A stretch of 63,583 nucleotides of DNA from Bradyrhizobium liaoningense (GTDB lineage: Bacteria; Pseudomonadota; Alphaproteobacteria; Rhizobiales; Xanthobacteraceae): NCBI RefSeq assembly GCF_018130785.1, contig NZ_JAFCJT010000036.1, positions 1 through 63,583 on the forward strand, read 5' to 3'. Of the stretch, positions 35,465-44,027 are shown piece by piece (position 1 is the first letter of the stretch; each line of letters begins with the position of its first letter). Under the pieces are notes generated by a model, which saw only the letters and a list, made by a program, of their open reading frames with translations, was not told the DNA's origin and ran no database searches. Position numbers and translations under genes: made by a program.

Positions 35465-35500
35465 GGGCGCACCAAGGCTCGAACCTGGGATCCGCTGATT
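35465..35500 (-). other. 3' fragment of a tRNA-Lys-like gene (possible att remnant)
   Basis: Read on the minus strand, these 36 bases run from the anticodon-stem 3' side (AATCAGCGGATC) through a T arm (CCAGG-TTCGAGC-CTTGG) to an acceptor strand TGCGCCC, followed by CCCA. This is close to the 3' half of rhizobial tRNA-Lys. The 5' half is absent: the stop codon of the DUF1330 gene lies about ten bases away. Integrases of genomic islands often recombine in this part of tRNA genes and leave such a fragment. Confidence 0.55.
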
Positions 35501-35508
35501 GAGTACAA

Positions 35509-35799
35509 TCACTTCTCGATGCCTTCGACTGCGACCATATGGCGTTCTGAAGTCCCAATCGTGTATCTCCGTGCCTCACTATATTCAGGGGAGTTGTAGC
35601 ATTCGACAGCGGCCTCCAGGCTCGGAAAGCGTACCACAACGCTTCGCTCGTAATTGCCGCCCTCGAAAATGACCTGGTTGCCGCCTCGGGCGAGAAACAC
35701 CCCGCCGTGCTTCTCGATCGCGGGACCGGCAAGCGCGGCATACTTCGCATAAGTATCGGCATCCGTGACGTGAACGCGTGAGCACCAATAGGCAGTCAT
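35509..35799 (-). CDS. DUF1330-family protein
   Basis: A 96-residue protein with the DUF1330 pattern: AYWCSRVHVTDADTYAKYAA, GGVFLARGG and VVVRFPSLEAAVECYNSPEY. The fold is a small ferredoxin-like dimer; the family has no agreed function. The start at 35799 places the conserved block at the N-terminus. It lies downstream of the dehydrogenase gene on the same strand and close to the tRNA-Lys-like fragment. Confidence 0.85.
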   Translation of the reverse strand: MTAYWCSRVHVTDADTYAKYAALAGPAIEKHGGVFLARGGNQVIFEGGNYERSVVVRFPSLEAAVECYNSPEYSEARRYTIGTSERHMVAVEGIEK

Positions 35800-35836
35800 A
35801 ATCCATCCTTTTCTGTGTTTAGGTCGAGAGAAACAG

Positions 35837-36742
35837 TCAGGGCTTTCTCCCGGCAGGACGCACGAAGCCATTCATGCGCTCCAGAACGGCGCAGATCGAC
35901 GCTGTGTCGCGTAAGGCAAAGCCCAGTCCGTCGCCGGCCCGGTACAACTGTTCAGCGGCGGCGTAGACCGGCAGCGCGCATCCCAACTCCGCCGCAAAAC
36001 CCGAGATGATCGACAGATCCTTGAGGTGGGTGCGAATCGTCGCCGTTGGCGTGTCGTAGTTGTCGTCACGCATCAGCGGCCCGCGCATCTGGAACATGCG
36101 CGACGTCGCGGCGCTGTCGGCCAGCGTCTCGTAGACCAGGCCCGGATCAATTCCTGCCTTCATGCCGAGCAACATGGCTTCGGCAGCCGCGGCGTTGTGG
36201 ATCGTGACGAGGTGATTGGCGATGTATTTCATGATGCTGCCTGCACCGAAACGGCCAAGATAGACCTGCCGCCGCGACATCGCGGCAAGGGCCGGTCCGC
36301 AGCGCGTGAAGGCGTGCTCGTCGCCGCTTCCAAGGATCACGAGATCGGCCGTCGCCGCCTGCGCGCCGGTGCCACTCACCGGGCAATCGAGCAGTGTCTT
36401 TCCCGCATTATCCATCGCGGCAAGCGCTGCGCGCTTTGCGGACAAGGCGAGCGTCGAACACTCGATCAATATCTGCCCCGAGCGGCTCGCGCCTGCGACA
36501 CCCGTGGGTCCGTCGATTGCTTCGGCGAGCGCAGCCGCGCTCGGCAGCGACGCGAAACTGATTGCGGCAGCCTCCGCCACATCCTTCGGCGACAGCGCGG
36601 CCCTGCCGCCCATTGCGACAAGACGATCCCGCGCCGCCGGCGCGGGATCGTATCCGATCACGGCAAAACCCGCCTTGATCAGGTTCCGCGCCATGGCGGA
36701 GCCCATGATCCCGATGCCGAGCATGCCGATCGTTTCAGTCAT
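35837..36742 (-). CDS. 3-Hydroxyisobutyrate dehydrogenase-family oxidoreductase
   Basis: A 301-residue NAD(P)-dependent beta-hydroxyacid dehydrogenase. The Rossmann start is IGMLGIGIMGSAMARNLIKA. The substrate-binding DCPVSGTGAQA and the catalytic lysine region (GRFGAGSIMKYIANHLVTIH) are present. The true substrate may be a hydroxyacid such as hydroxyisobutyrate, tartronate semialdehyde or a related compound. It is preceded on the same strand by the Liv transporter genes; the gap to the binding-protein gene is 72 bases. Confidence 0.85.
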   Translation of the reverse strand: MTETIGMLGIGIMGSAMARNLIKAGFAVIGYDPAPAARDRLVAMGGRAALSPKDVAEAAAISFASLPSAAALAEAIDGPTGVAGASRSGQILIECSTLALSAKRAALAAMDNAGKTLLDCPVSGTGAQAATADLVILGSGDEHAFTRCGPALAAMSRRQVYLGRFGAGSIMKYIANHLVTIHNAAAAEAMLLGMKAGIDPGLVYETLADSAATSRMFQMRGPLMRDDNYDTPTATIRTHLKDLSIISGFAAELGCALPVYAAAEQLYRAGDGLGFALRDTASICAVLERMNGFVRPAGRKP

Positions 36743-36814
36743 GGTTTTCGTTTCTTCTTCTGGATTAGGCCCGGAGCGGCGCGTGCGTGCGGCGCTCCGG
36801 CAGGGCATGCGGCA

Positions 36815-38089
36815 TCAGTTCTGCGCGTTCTTCTGCGCGTTCGTGAAAGGATAGACAAGGTCGCCGGACTTGTACTTCGGCGGGAAGATAATGACTTCCT
36901 TGCCGGGCTGGGTGAACTGCTGAACATCGTTACCCTTGATATTGCGGAACTGCACCGCGAACATGCGGGGCTCGACCCACTCGCCGTCGGGTCCGAACTT
37001 GATGTCGCCCACCACGGTCTGGAACGTGTTCTCGTGGATGTAGCTGATCAGCTTCTGCTGATCGACGCCGCCGGTCTTGGTCACGGCTTCTCCCAGCACC
37101 TGGAGCGCCGAGTAGACGAACGCGGGCACGTAGTAACCCAGCGCGTCGACGCCGACATCCGCCGCCTTCGCCTGGTACTTCTTCAGCATCTCCTCGATGC
37201 CCGGGAATTTGACGGTCGGCTCGGGAATGTACTGCTCGAAGCTGACGATGCCGTTCAGGGCCTCGCCGAGCTGCTGCTTGATCGCGGCATATTGGGTGCC
37301 GACCATGGCGCCACCAAACACCTTCGGCTCGAGATTGATCTCGTGCGCGGTCCGGATGATACCAACAGTATCGGACGGGTAGGACGCCACGAACACCAGG
37401 TCGGGCGACGTCGCCTGCAACGCCTTCAGCACCGGTGTGAAATTGACGGTCGTCGGCGGATAGACCTTGTCGTACACAACGGTGAGCCCGAGGCGCTTGG
37501 CCTGCATGCGGGCGCCTTCAAGCGCGTTCTTGGAGAATTCGGCGTCCGCTCCGACCAGTGCCACCGTAGTCGGCTTCGGGTTCATCGCGATCGCGTTCTC
37601 GAAGAAACCACGGGTCAGAGAGTCCTTTCCGTTCGGCCCATAGGGCTGGATCTGGAAGTAGCCCGGATATTTGAACTGCTCGTTGATCGCGAGCGCGAAC
37701 ATCCCCATGATCAGCCTTTTGTGCTGGATGATCGTCGGCATCGCCGGCGCGGTCTGGTTAGTGTTGTTCGAGAGCAGGAGATCGACCTTGTCGACGTCCA
37801 GCAGCTTCGAATAGATGCCGGGCACCAGGCCGGGATTGCTCTGGTCGTCATAGGCCACGAGCTCGACCTGCCGGCCGAGCAGACCCCCGGCCTTGTTGAC
37901 CTCCTCAGCCCAGATCTGCGCACCGAGCAACGCCGCCTTACCGTTGCCGGCGAGCGGTCCCGTCAATTGCATGCCGAAGCCGATCTTGATCGGATCCGCC
38001 GCACGCGCCGCGTCGTTCGTCGCATAGAGTGCGGCGACCATTGTCGACAGCGCCAGTGTGACGCCCCTCAAGCCATTCAGCCGAAACAT
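36815..38089 (-). CDS. Liv-type periplasmic substrate-binding protein
   Basis: A 424-residue type I periplasmic binding protein with a signal peptide (GVTLALSTMVAALYATNDAA, cleavage near RAADP) and the start ADPIKIGFGMQLTGPLAGNG typical of LivK relatives. AGGGAGGA and GAGG precede the ATG at 38089. It is the last gene of a five-gene transporter operon (LivH, LivM, LivG, LivF, then this). The operon runs next to catabolic enzymes, so the ligand is likely their substrate. Confidence 0.88.
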   Translation of the reverse strand: MFRLNGLRGVTLALSTMVAALYATNDAARAADPIKIGFGMQLTGPLAGNGKAALLGAQIWAEEVNKAGGLLGRQVELVAYDDQSNPGLVPGIYSKLLDVDKVDLLLSNNTNQTAPAMPTIIQHKRLIMGMFALAINEQFKYPGYFQIQPYGPNGKDSLTRGFFENAIAMNPKPTTVALVGADAEFSKNALEGARMQAKRLGLTVVYDKVYPPTTVNFTPVLKALQATSPDLVFVASYPSDTVGIIRTAHEINLEPKVFGGAMVGTQYAAIKQQLGEALNGIVSFEQYIPEPTVKFPGIEEMLKKYQAKAADVGVDALGYYVPAFVYSALQVLGEAVTKTGGVDQQKLISYIHENTFQTVVGDIKFGPDGEWVEPRMFAVQFRNIKGNDVQQFTQPGKEVIIFPPKYKSGDLVYPFTNAQKNAQN

Positions 38090-38126
38090 CCTCACGTATT
38101 CCTCCCTTGCTTTATTATTTCGAGTT

Positions 38127-38858
38127 CTACATTCCGAGGTAATGCTGTCGTATGAGATCGCTTTGCTGCATTTCCTCCGCACTCTCGCCTCGGAACGCGA
38201 TTTCCCCGTGGACGATCACATAGCCCTTGTCGGCAATCCGCATCGCCTGCGTGAAATTCTGTTCCGCCATCAGCACTGTCAGATGATAACGCTCCTTGAG
38301 CTGTGCGATCATGTCGATGGTGCGGCTGACGAACAGCGGTGCGAGCCCGACCGAAGGCTCGTCGACGATCAGGATACTCGGCGCCGACATCAACGCCCGT
38401 CCGAGCGCCAGCATCTGCTGCTCGCCGCCGCTCATCGTGCCAGCGAGCTGCGAGCGGCGCTCGGCAAGCCGGGGAAATGCCTCGTAGCAATAGGCCATGT
38501 TGTCCTTCAGCCGTGCCCGGGCCGTGGGACGGTAGGCGCCCAGCAGGAGGTTTTCCTCGACCGTCAGGCGCGGAAACAGTCGCCGTCCCTCCGGAACCAG
38601 CGCCACGCCGAGGTCGATGATCTCCTCGGTCTCCTTGCCGATGAGATCATGATCCTTGCCGTCGATGGTCGCGACGATGCGCCCCGAACTCGGCCGGACC
38701 ACGCCCATGATGGTCTTGATCAGCGTGCTCTTGCCGTTGCCGTTGGTACCGAGCAGCGTGACCGTCTCGCGCGGGGCGACGTTCATCGACACGTTGTGGA
38801 GGACTCGGACCGAACCGTAGCCGGCATAGATGTTGTCGATGCGAATGCTACTGGCCAA
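38127..38858 (-). CDS. Liv-type ABC transporter ATPase (LivF-like)
   Basis: A 243-residue ATPase. Walker A is GTNGNGKST, the signature is MSGGEQQMLALGRALM, and Walker B is ILIVDEP. The early IRIDNIYAGYGSVRVLHNVS is typical of LivF. The start overlaps the LivG stop by 11 bases. It works with the LivG-like ATPase on the LivH/LivM pair. Confidence 0.9.
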   Translation of the reverse strand: MASSIRIDNIYAGYGSVRVLHNVSMNVAPRETVTLLGTNGNGKSTLIKTIMGVVRPSSGRIVATIDGKDHDLIGKETEEIIDLGVALVPEGRRLFPRLTVEENLLLGAYRPTARARLKDNMAYCYEAFPRLAERRSQLAGTMSGGEQQMLALGRALMSAPSILIVDEPSVGLAPLFVSRTIDMIAQLKERYHLTVLMAEQNFTQAMRIADKGYVIVHGEIAFRGESAEEMQQSDLIRQHYLGM

Positions 38859-39612
38859 GATACGCCCCTATCACCCGTTCGTCCGCAATCACCTCTTTCG
38901 GCGCGCCGTCGGCGATCTTCTCGCCGGCAACAAGCACCGCGAGCCGCTCAGAAAACGCCATCACCGCACGCATAATGTGCTCGATGAAGATCACGGCGAC
39001 GCCGCGCTTGTTGAGCGCGAGCAGCAGCGCCAGGATCTCGTCCACCTCGGAGTGCGACAGGCCTGCCAGCGCTTCATCGGACACCAGCAACGTCGGATCG
39101 GTCGCCATGGCGCGCGCCAGCTCCAGCTTGCGCATCTCGACCTGGGTGAGGTCGCCTGGCAGGCGATGGAGCTTGGCGCCGAGGCCGAACTCGCCGAGCA
39201 GGTCCGAACTGCGGCTGCGAATCTGCTGCTCGGTCAGATGCGTGCCACCGCGTGCATTGACGGCGTAGACCAGCGGGATCCGCAGATTGTCCAGCAGGGA
39301 CAGGCTGTGAAACGGTCGCGGCAGCTGGAAGCTGCGTCCAAGCCCGAGCCGTGCGCGCTGATACGACGACAGATTGTCGATTGCCCTGCCCGCGAACGAG
39401 ATCGAGCCGCCGTCGGTCTTCAGCGCGCCGCACAGGCAGTTTGTAAGCGTGCTCTTGCCTGAGCCGTTCGGGCCGATCAGCCCGAGCCGCTCCCCGGGGC
39501 GCACGGCGAGATCGACCTTGTTGAGTGCAACGAACCCGCCAAAGCGCTTGGTGATGCCTCGCGCATCCAAAATCAGTTCGTCAGCCGCCACCGCCGTTGC
39601 ATAGGTCATCAT
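38848..39612 (-). CDS. Liv-type ABC transporter ATPase (LivG-like)
   Basis: A 254-residue ATPase with Walker A GPNGSGKST, the LivG-like signature region DLTQVEMRKLELARAMA (its usual SGG is replaced by LTQVE) and Walker B TLLVSDEA. Here the residue before the catalytic glutamate region is unusual, SDEALAGLS instead of the common DEPxAGL. A VIGAYLGQ end is typical of LivG. Its start overlaps the LivM stop by four bases (39609-39612). Confidence 0.87.
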   Translation of the reverse strand: MMTYATAVAADELILDARGITKRFGGFVALNKVDLAVRPGERLGLIGPNGSGKSTLTNCLCGALKTDGGSISFAGRAIDNLSSYQRARLGLGRSFQLPRPFHSLSLLDNLRIPLVYAVNARGGTHLTEQQIRSRSSDLLGEFGLGAKLHRLPGDLTQVEMRKLELARAMATDPTLLVSDEALAGLSHSEVDEILALLLALNKRGVAVIFIEHIMRAVMAFSERLAVLVAGEKIADGAPKEVIADERVIGAYLGQ

Positions 39613-40607
39613 TGGCTGCTCCGCTTCTCGGCCACCAGCATCGCGGCGAGCGGATTGGCCTCGGGATCCGCCTTCTTGCCGCCCATGGAACGGATCAATC
39701 CCAATATGCCGTTCGGCGCGGCGATCACGAAAATCACGAGCAAGACGCCGACCACGAGCAGATTAACCGACGACGAGATCAGCACCGTCATGGCCTGTTG
39801 CATGGTGCCGAGCAGAACCGCGCCGATCACCGGCCCGAGCCAGCTCGTGGTACCTCCCACCAGCGGCATCGCAACGCTGTTCACGGTATAGGCGAGGCTG
39901 AACGACGAGGTCGGCTCTACATAGGTCAGATAGAATGGCAGCGGTGCACCGGCCATTCCCATGAAGGTGCCGCTGACGGCCGCGGCGATCAGCTTGAGCC
40001 GCAGCACCGGAACGCCGGACGCGGCGGCCGCGGTCTCATCGTCGCGAATGGCCGCAAGACCAAAGCCGAAAGTCGAGCGTTCGATCACGCGTGCCGTGAC
40101 GACCGCAGCAACCGCAAGTACCGTCATCAGGAAGAAGAGATAGGCGACGTAGCTTCCGAACACGGGAATCTCGCTCGGCCGCATGACATAGAGGCCACGC
40201 GAGCCGCCGACATATTCCCAGTTGGTGATGAAGGTCTGCACGACGACCGACAGCGCCAGCGTCGCGATGGTGAAGTAGACGCCCCGCAGGCGGATCGTCA
40301 GATAACCCATCGCGAGACCGACGGCCCCGCACAACAAACCTGCGATGGGAATGAGCACGGGAATGGGGAGATCGAGCCATTTGTTCAGCGCCGCAGCGCT
40401 GTAGAGCCCAATGGCCAGGAATGCCGTCGTACCGAAATTGACGTAGCCGACATACCCGCCGAGGATATTCCAGGCGGTGGCGAGCACAACATATTGCAGC
40501 ACGAAGTAGGCCGCGAACACATAATATTCGTTGGTCACAAACATGCTGGCCCCGACCAACGCTGCGCCGACGAGACAAGCCAGGGCGATGAAGCGTCCGT
40601 TCGACAT
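39609..40607 (-). CDS. Liv-type ABC permease (LivM-like)
   Basis: A 332-residue membrane protein of about nine hydrophobic segments. Landmarks are LATAWNILGGYVGYVNFGTT near the N-terminus, the cytoplasmic loop FGLAAIRDDETAAAASGVPV and the late LVGGTTSWLGPVIGAVLLG. The ATG at 40607 overlaps the LivH stop (TGATG); the open frame continues far upstream but that part only shadows LivH. A C-terminal tail (KKADPEANPLAAML) is cytoplasmic. Confidence 0.9.
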   Translation of the reverse strand: MSNGRFIALACLVGAALVGASMFVTNEYYVFAAYFVLQYVVLATAWNILGGYVGYVNFGTTAFLAIGLYSAAALNKWLDLPIPVLIPIAGLLCGAVGLAMGYLTIRLRGVYFTIATLALSVVVQTFITNWEYVGGSRGLYVMRPSEIPVFGSYVAYLFFLMTVLAVAAVVTARVIERSTFGFGLAAIRDDETAAAASGVPVLRLKLIAAAVSGTFMGMAGAPLPFYLTYVEPTSSFSLAYTVNSVAMPLVGGTTSWLGPVIGAVLLGTMQQAMTVLISSSVNLLVVGVLLVIFVIAAPNGILGLIRSMGGKKADPEANPLAAMLVAEKRSSQ

Positions 40608-41485
40608 CAGGCTCTCCCGAACAGGCCGGCCGGCCTGACCACCAGGGCGATGAGCAGGAAGCCGAATGCGATGGCAGGCGACCAGGACGGACCGTAGAAG
40701 GTTGCCGTGATGCTCTCGGCCACGCCGACGATCACGGCGGCGATGAAGGTCCCGGGCAGCGAGCCGATGCCGCCGAGCACGCAGATCGCGAAAATCCTGC
40801 CGATATAGTCGCGCCCCATCGAGGGCTCGACCGGCTGGAGGATGATGAGGAAGGCCCCGGCCATGGCGGCGGTGGCCGTCGAGAGGCCGAAGGCAATCCG
40901 CTTGACGCGAACGGGCGCTGCCCCCATGAGCTGAAGCGCAAACTTGTCCTGCGCCACCGCCATGATGGCGCGTCCGGTGAAGGTGCGTGCGAAGAAGATC
41001 TGCAGGCCAACCAGGAGCAGCACCGAAGCCAGGAACGGGATCAGCATCCGGACCGGCAGCGAGACCGGTCCGATATTGTAGGACGGTCCGATATAGGGCG
41101 CTTCGACCAGGCGATAGTCGACGCCGAAGATGAGCTGAAGGCCAACCTCGGTGATGAACAGAAGGCCGAAGAAGAAGGCAAGGCCGCGGATGAGCTGCGT
41201 TCCGCGCCGCTCGAAGGCGAACTCGTAAGCGCTGTAAAGCAGCGTGCCGAGAAAGTAGAACGGAACGGTCGCCAGCACGCCGATCAGGATCGGATCCAGG
41301 CCGAACTGGGAATTGAGCACATAGGCAATGAACGAACCGAGCAGAATGAGGGCCGGATGAGCAATGTTGCTGATGCCGAGCATGCCGAAGGCGATCGAGA
41401 TGCCGACCGCCATGGCGGCGTAAAAGCCCCCGACGAGAATGCCGGACACGATGGAATCGAGCAATAATCCTGCGAACTGTCCCAT
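40607..41485 (-). CDS. Liv-type ABC permease (LivH-like)
   Basis: A 292-residue permease with about eight hydrophobic segments. The family start is LLLDSIVSGILVGGFYAAMA and then GMLGISNIAHPALILLGSFI. The conserved loop VRVKRIAFGLSTATAAMAGA and the end FGFLLIALVVRPAGLFGRA are also present. The start at 41485 was chosen over an ATG 11 codons upstream because the extension is arginine-rich and lacks family likeness. It is the first gene of the transporter operon, about 100 bases after the quinone oxidoreductase gene. Confidence 0.88.
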   Translation of the reverse strand: MGQFAGLLLDSIVSGILVGGFYAAMAVGISIAFGMLGISNIAHPALILLGSFIAYVLNSQFGLDPILIGVLATVPFYFLGTLLYSAYEFAFERRGTQLIRGLAFFFGLLFITEVGLQLIFGVDYRLVEAPYIGPSYNIGPVSLPVRMLIPFLASVLLLVGLQIFFARTFTGRAIMAVAQDKFALQLMGAAPVRVKRIAFGLSTATAAMAGAFLIILQPVEPSMGRDYIGRIFAICVLGGIGSLPGTFIAAVIVGVAESITATFYGPSWSPAIAFGFLLIALVVRPAGLFGRA

Positions 41486-41583
41486 CCGCTGCCGGCCTCC
41501 TCCTCTTTGCGCACGCAATCGGCGCTATTGTTCTCGTTTCGGCGGTGGCATGGAGGCGGACGCGTCCGCCCCCATCGATCAAA

Positions 41584-42564
41584 TCAGGGTATCAGCAACG
41601 ACGATCCGCGCGTGGTTCCAGCTTCCAGATCGCGGTGGGCTGCGGCCGCCTCGGCGAGCGCGTAACGGTGTCCGATCATCGGCTTGATGATGCCCTTGCC
41701 GACCAGATCGAACACGGCGGCCGCCGATGCTACCAGATCGTCGCGGGCGGCGATGTAGGTCGCAAGCGTCGGCCGGGTATAATACAAAGATCCGTTCTTC
41801 TGGAGCAACGCCGCCTCGAGCGGTGGCGGCGCGCCGGTGGTGGCGCCGAAGGTGACGAAGAACCCGCGCGGGGCGAGCGAGGCCAGCGTGGCCTCGAAAC
41901 TGTCCTTGCCGACGGAATCGAACGCGACTGCGACACCCTTGCCGTCCGTCAACGCCTTCACCCGGTCGGGAATCCTCTCGGTCTTGCGATCGATCACCAC
42001 GTCATAGCCGTGCGAGAGCGCCAGCGCTGCCTTGTCGCCGCTGGTCACGCCGATCATGCGCGCACCGAGGTGCTTGCCCCATTGACCGGCAATCAGGCCG
42101 ACGCCGCCGGAGGCGGCATAGAACAGCACCTGCTGCCCGGGCTTGACCGCGACGCAACGGTTCAAGAGATATTCCGCCGTCATGCCCTTCATCAACACGG
42201 CGGCGGCGGCCTCGTCGCTCACGGATTGCGGAATGGGTACGAGCCGTGCCGCCGGCATCAGCCGATGGCTCGCATAGGCGCCCGGCGCCGAGCCGCCGTA
42301 GGCGACGCGGTCGCCGACCTTGAACTCGGTCACGCCCGCGCCGACCGCCTCGACTACGCCCGCCGCCTCCGCGCCGACACCGGCCGGAAGATCCAGCGCA
42401 TACGAGCCGTCGCGGAAATAGACGTCGATGAAGTTCAGCCCGATCGCGGTCTGCCGCATCAGCACTTCGCCGTTGCCGGGCGCGGCAAGTTCGACCGTCT
42501 CCAGCTTAAGGACGTCCGGCCCGCCCTGCGCGGCCATGCGAATTGCCTTGGCTTTGGTACCCAT
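41584..42564 (-). CDS. NADPH:quinone oxidoreductase-type dehydrogenase
   Basis: A 326-residue zinc-free medium-chain dehydrogenase. It has GLNFIDVYFRDGSYALDLPA, the Rossmann motif YAASGGVGLIAGQWGKHLGA and the end LEAGTTRGSSLLIP, all characteristic of Qor. The zinc-ligand cysteines of alcohol dehydrogenases are absent. It reduces quinones or alpha,beta-unsaturated carbonyls in this family. It lies between the cupin gene and the Liv operon on the same strand and probably shares their regulation. Confidence 0.87.
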   Translation of the reverse strand: MGTKAKAIRMAAQGGPDVLKLETVELAAPGNGEVLMRQTAIGLNFIDVYFRDGSYALDLPAGVGAEAAGVVEAVGAGVTEFKVGDRVAYGGSAPGAYASHRLMPAARLVPIPQSVSDEAAAAVLMKGMTAEYLLNRCVAVKPGQQVLFYAASGGVGLIAGQWGKHLGARMIGVTSGDKAALALSHGYDVVIDRKTERIPDRVKALTDGKGVAVAFDSVGKDSFEATLASLAPRGFFVTFGATTGAPPPLEAALLQKNGSLYYTRPTLATYIAARDDLVASAAAVFDLVGKGIIKPMIGHRYALAEAAAAHRDLEAGTTRGSSLLIP

Positions 42565-42595
42565 ACGAGACTTCCCGTGTTCCGATCCTGCCGCG

Positions 42596-43039
42596 CTACG
42601 ATGCCATCTTGATGTCGGCGCTATGCGGCGGCTTCAGCCGCACGCTGTCCGGCACGACCAAAGCCGTGTTGGCGCTATCGAGGAACTCGACTGTGGTGAA
42701 CAGCAGATCCGTGGTCCCGATGTTCTCGACCGCGTGCACCATGTACTCGCCGGCACCGAAGGCGAGGTGCTTGGTCTCGCCCTTGTAGTGCTCGACATCG
42801 ACGATGCGGCCGTCCTCGAAATAGCCGCGCGCCTTGCCTGGGTTATGCGCCGTCCAGAAATATGTCAGCACGTGGCGATGGAAGCCGCAACGCTTGCCCG
42901 GTGCAATCGACAGATGCCACACCCGCACGCGGTCCGTCTCCGACACCAGGATGCTGCCGACGCAGCCGCTATCTCGCCCTTCTTCGTACTCGCGCTGCAG
43001 CTCGATAGGCCAATGTGCGCGTGGATTCGAGTCTGCCAT
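42596..43039 (-). CDS. Cupin-domain protein
   Basis: A 147-residue single-domain cupin. Histidines in VWHLSIAPGKRCGFHRHVLT and the later HLAFGAGEYMVHAVENIGTT form a likely metal site. GGAAGGAAAG precedes the ATG at 43039. Similar short cupins accompany aromatic or hydroxyacid catabolism, as isomerases, dioxygenase-like enzymes or binding proteins. The exact activity is not predictable. Confidence 0.78.
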   Translation of the reverse strand: MADSNPRAHWPIELQREYEEGRDSGCVGSILVSETDRVRVWHLSIAPGKRCGFHRHVLTYFWTAHNPGKARGYFEDGRIVDVEHYKGETKHLAFGAGEYMVHAVENIGTTDLLFTTVEFLDSANTALVVPDSVRLKPPHSADIKMAS

Positions 43040-43115
43040 GAGGCTTTCCTTCCCATAATTGCCGCTGTCGCGGCCCTGATTTTCGTGCGTAAGGCGGGCG
43101 TGCTTCGACAGCCGG

Positions 43116-44027
43116 TCAGGCGGCGTCGCGCGCGTCTCCGATCTGACCGAGTCGTTCCATCTCCCGCCTGAGCTGAGCGGTCTGCTCCGCCGACAGGCCC
43201 CGCAGCGGCGGTAGCATGCGCAGCCATCCGGGATCGCCAGTGCGCCAGGCATGCACCTGCTTCACGGCCGGGATCAGTGGAAATTTCTGGATGGTCTGGC
43301 GGAAATCGGTCAGCTTCGCCTGCAATGCCGCGCGCTCGGCCCCGCTTGCGCGCAGCACGTCCCTGGCGAGCGCCGCGGAAATGTTGGTCGATCCGGAGAT
43401 CACCCCCGCGCAACCTGCGGCAAGGCCCTCCGAAAGAACGGACTCGGTGCTCGGAAAGACGTCGAAATCCTCCGCGCCGACATAGGACTTGGCGGAGTCG
43501 AAATTGCCCGAAGAATCCTTGATGCCAGCGATGATGCCGCCGAACTTGTCACGCAACCGCGCCACCAGCGCGTGCGAGATCGGTACCATCGTCACCTGGG
43601 GGATGTGATAGAGGTAGAGGTGCAGCCTATTGTCGCCGAGCGCATCGATGATGCGGGAATAATAATCGTAGAGTCCCTCGTCCGAAGGTTCCTTGGTGTA
43701 GTACGGCGGCAGGACAAGCAGGTTGGAGTATCCTGCGGCCAGCGACGCCTTGCCGATGGCGACGGCATCGCCGAGCGACGGCGAACCGGCACCGAGGATG
43801 ACCGCATCCGGCGCAATGCCTGAAGCGGCAAGCGCGTCGGGCACGCGCTGGCGAAACTGGAACGGAAGCGCGGCCGCCTCCCCGGTGGTGCCGAGCGGAG
43901 CCACGCCGTCGCAGCCCGCCGCGATCAGCCCGCGGCAATAGCTGACGAGCCCCTTGAGATCAGGCTCGCCGTCCGCGCCGATCGGCGTGATCGCCGCTGC
44001 GTAGACTCCCTTCTTCGCCTTGCTCAT
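43116..44027 (-). CDS. DapA-family (dihydrodipicolinate synthase-like) lyase
   Basis: A 303-residue TIM-barrel aldolase. The Schiff-base lysine is in GGIIAGIKDSSGNF and the catalytic tyrosine in LYLYHIPQVTMV. The pyruvate carboxylate motif is GTTGEAAAL (family GTTGE). It is not near lysine genes and sits in a catabolic operon, so it more likely cleaves or forms a 2-keto-3-deoxy or similar acid than making dihydrodipicolinate. Its ATG overlaps the stop of the alcohol dehydrogenase (TGATG). Confidence 0.85.
   Translation of the reverse strand: MSKAKKGVYAAAITPIGADGEPDLKGLVSYCRGLIAAGCDGVAPLGTTGEAAALPFQFRQRVPDALAASGIAPDAVILGAGSPSLGDAVAIGKASLAAGYSNLLVLPPYYTKEPSDEGLYDYYSRIIDALGDNRLHLYLYHIPQVTMVPISHALVARLRDKFGGIIAGIKDSSGNFDSAKSYVGAEDFDVFPSTESVLSEGLAAGCAGVISGSTNISAALARDVLRASGAERAALQAKLTDFRQTIQKFPLIPAVKQVHAWRTGDPGWLRMLPPLRGLSAEQTAQLRREMERLGQIGDARDAA

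Noticed and set aside
35465..35500. A functional tRNA-Lys gene
   Set aside because: Only the 3' part is present; the expected 5' half is replaced by the DUF1330 coding sequence.
36026..38155. A 709-codon plus-strand open frame opposite the dehydrogenase and Liv binding-protein genes
   Set aside because: It is antisense to two clear genes, histidine/arginine-rich, without family motifs or a ribosome site. It is a GC-bias shadow.
39609..41582. A single 657-residue permease
   Set aside because: Only the C-terminal 332 residues are LivM. The N-terminal part shadows LivH, which has its own clear frame ending at the LivM start.
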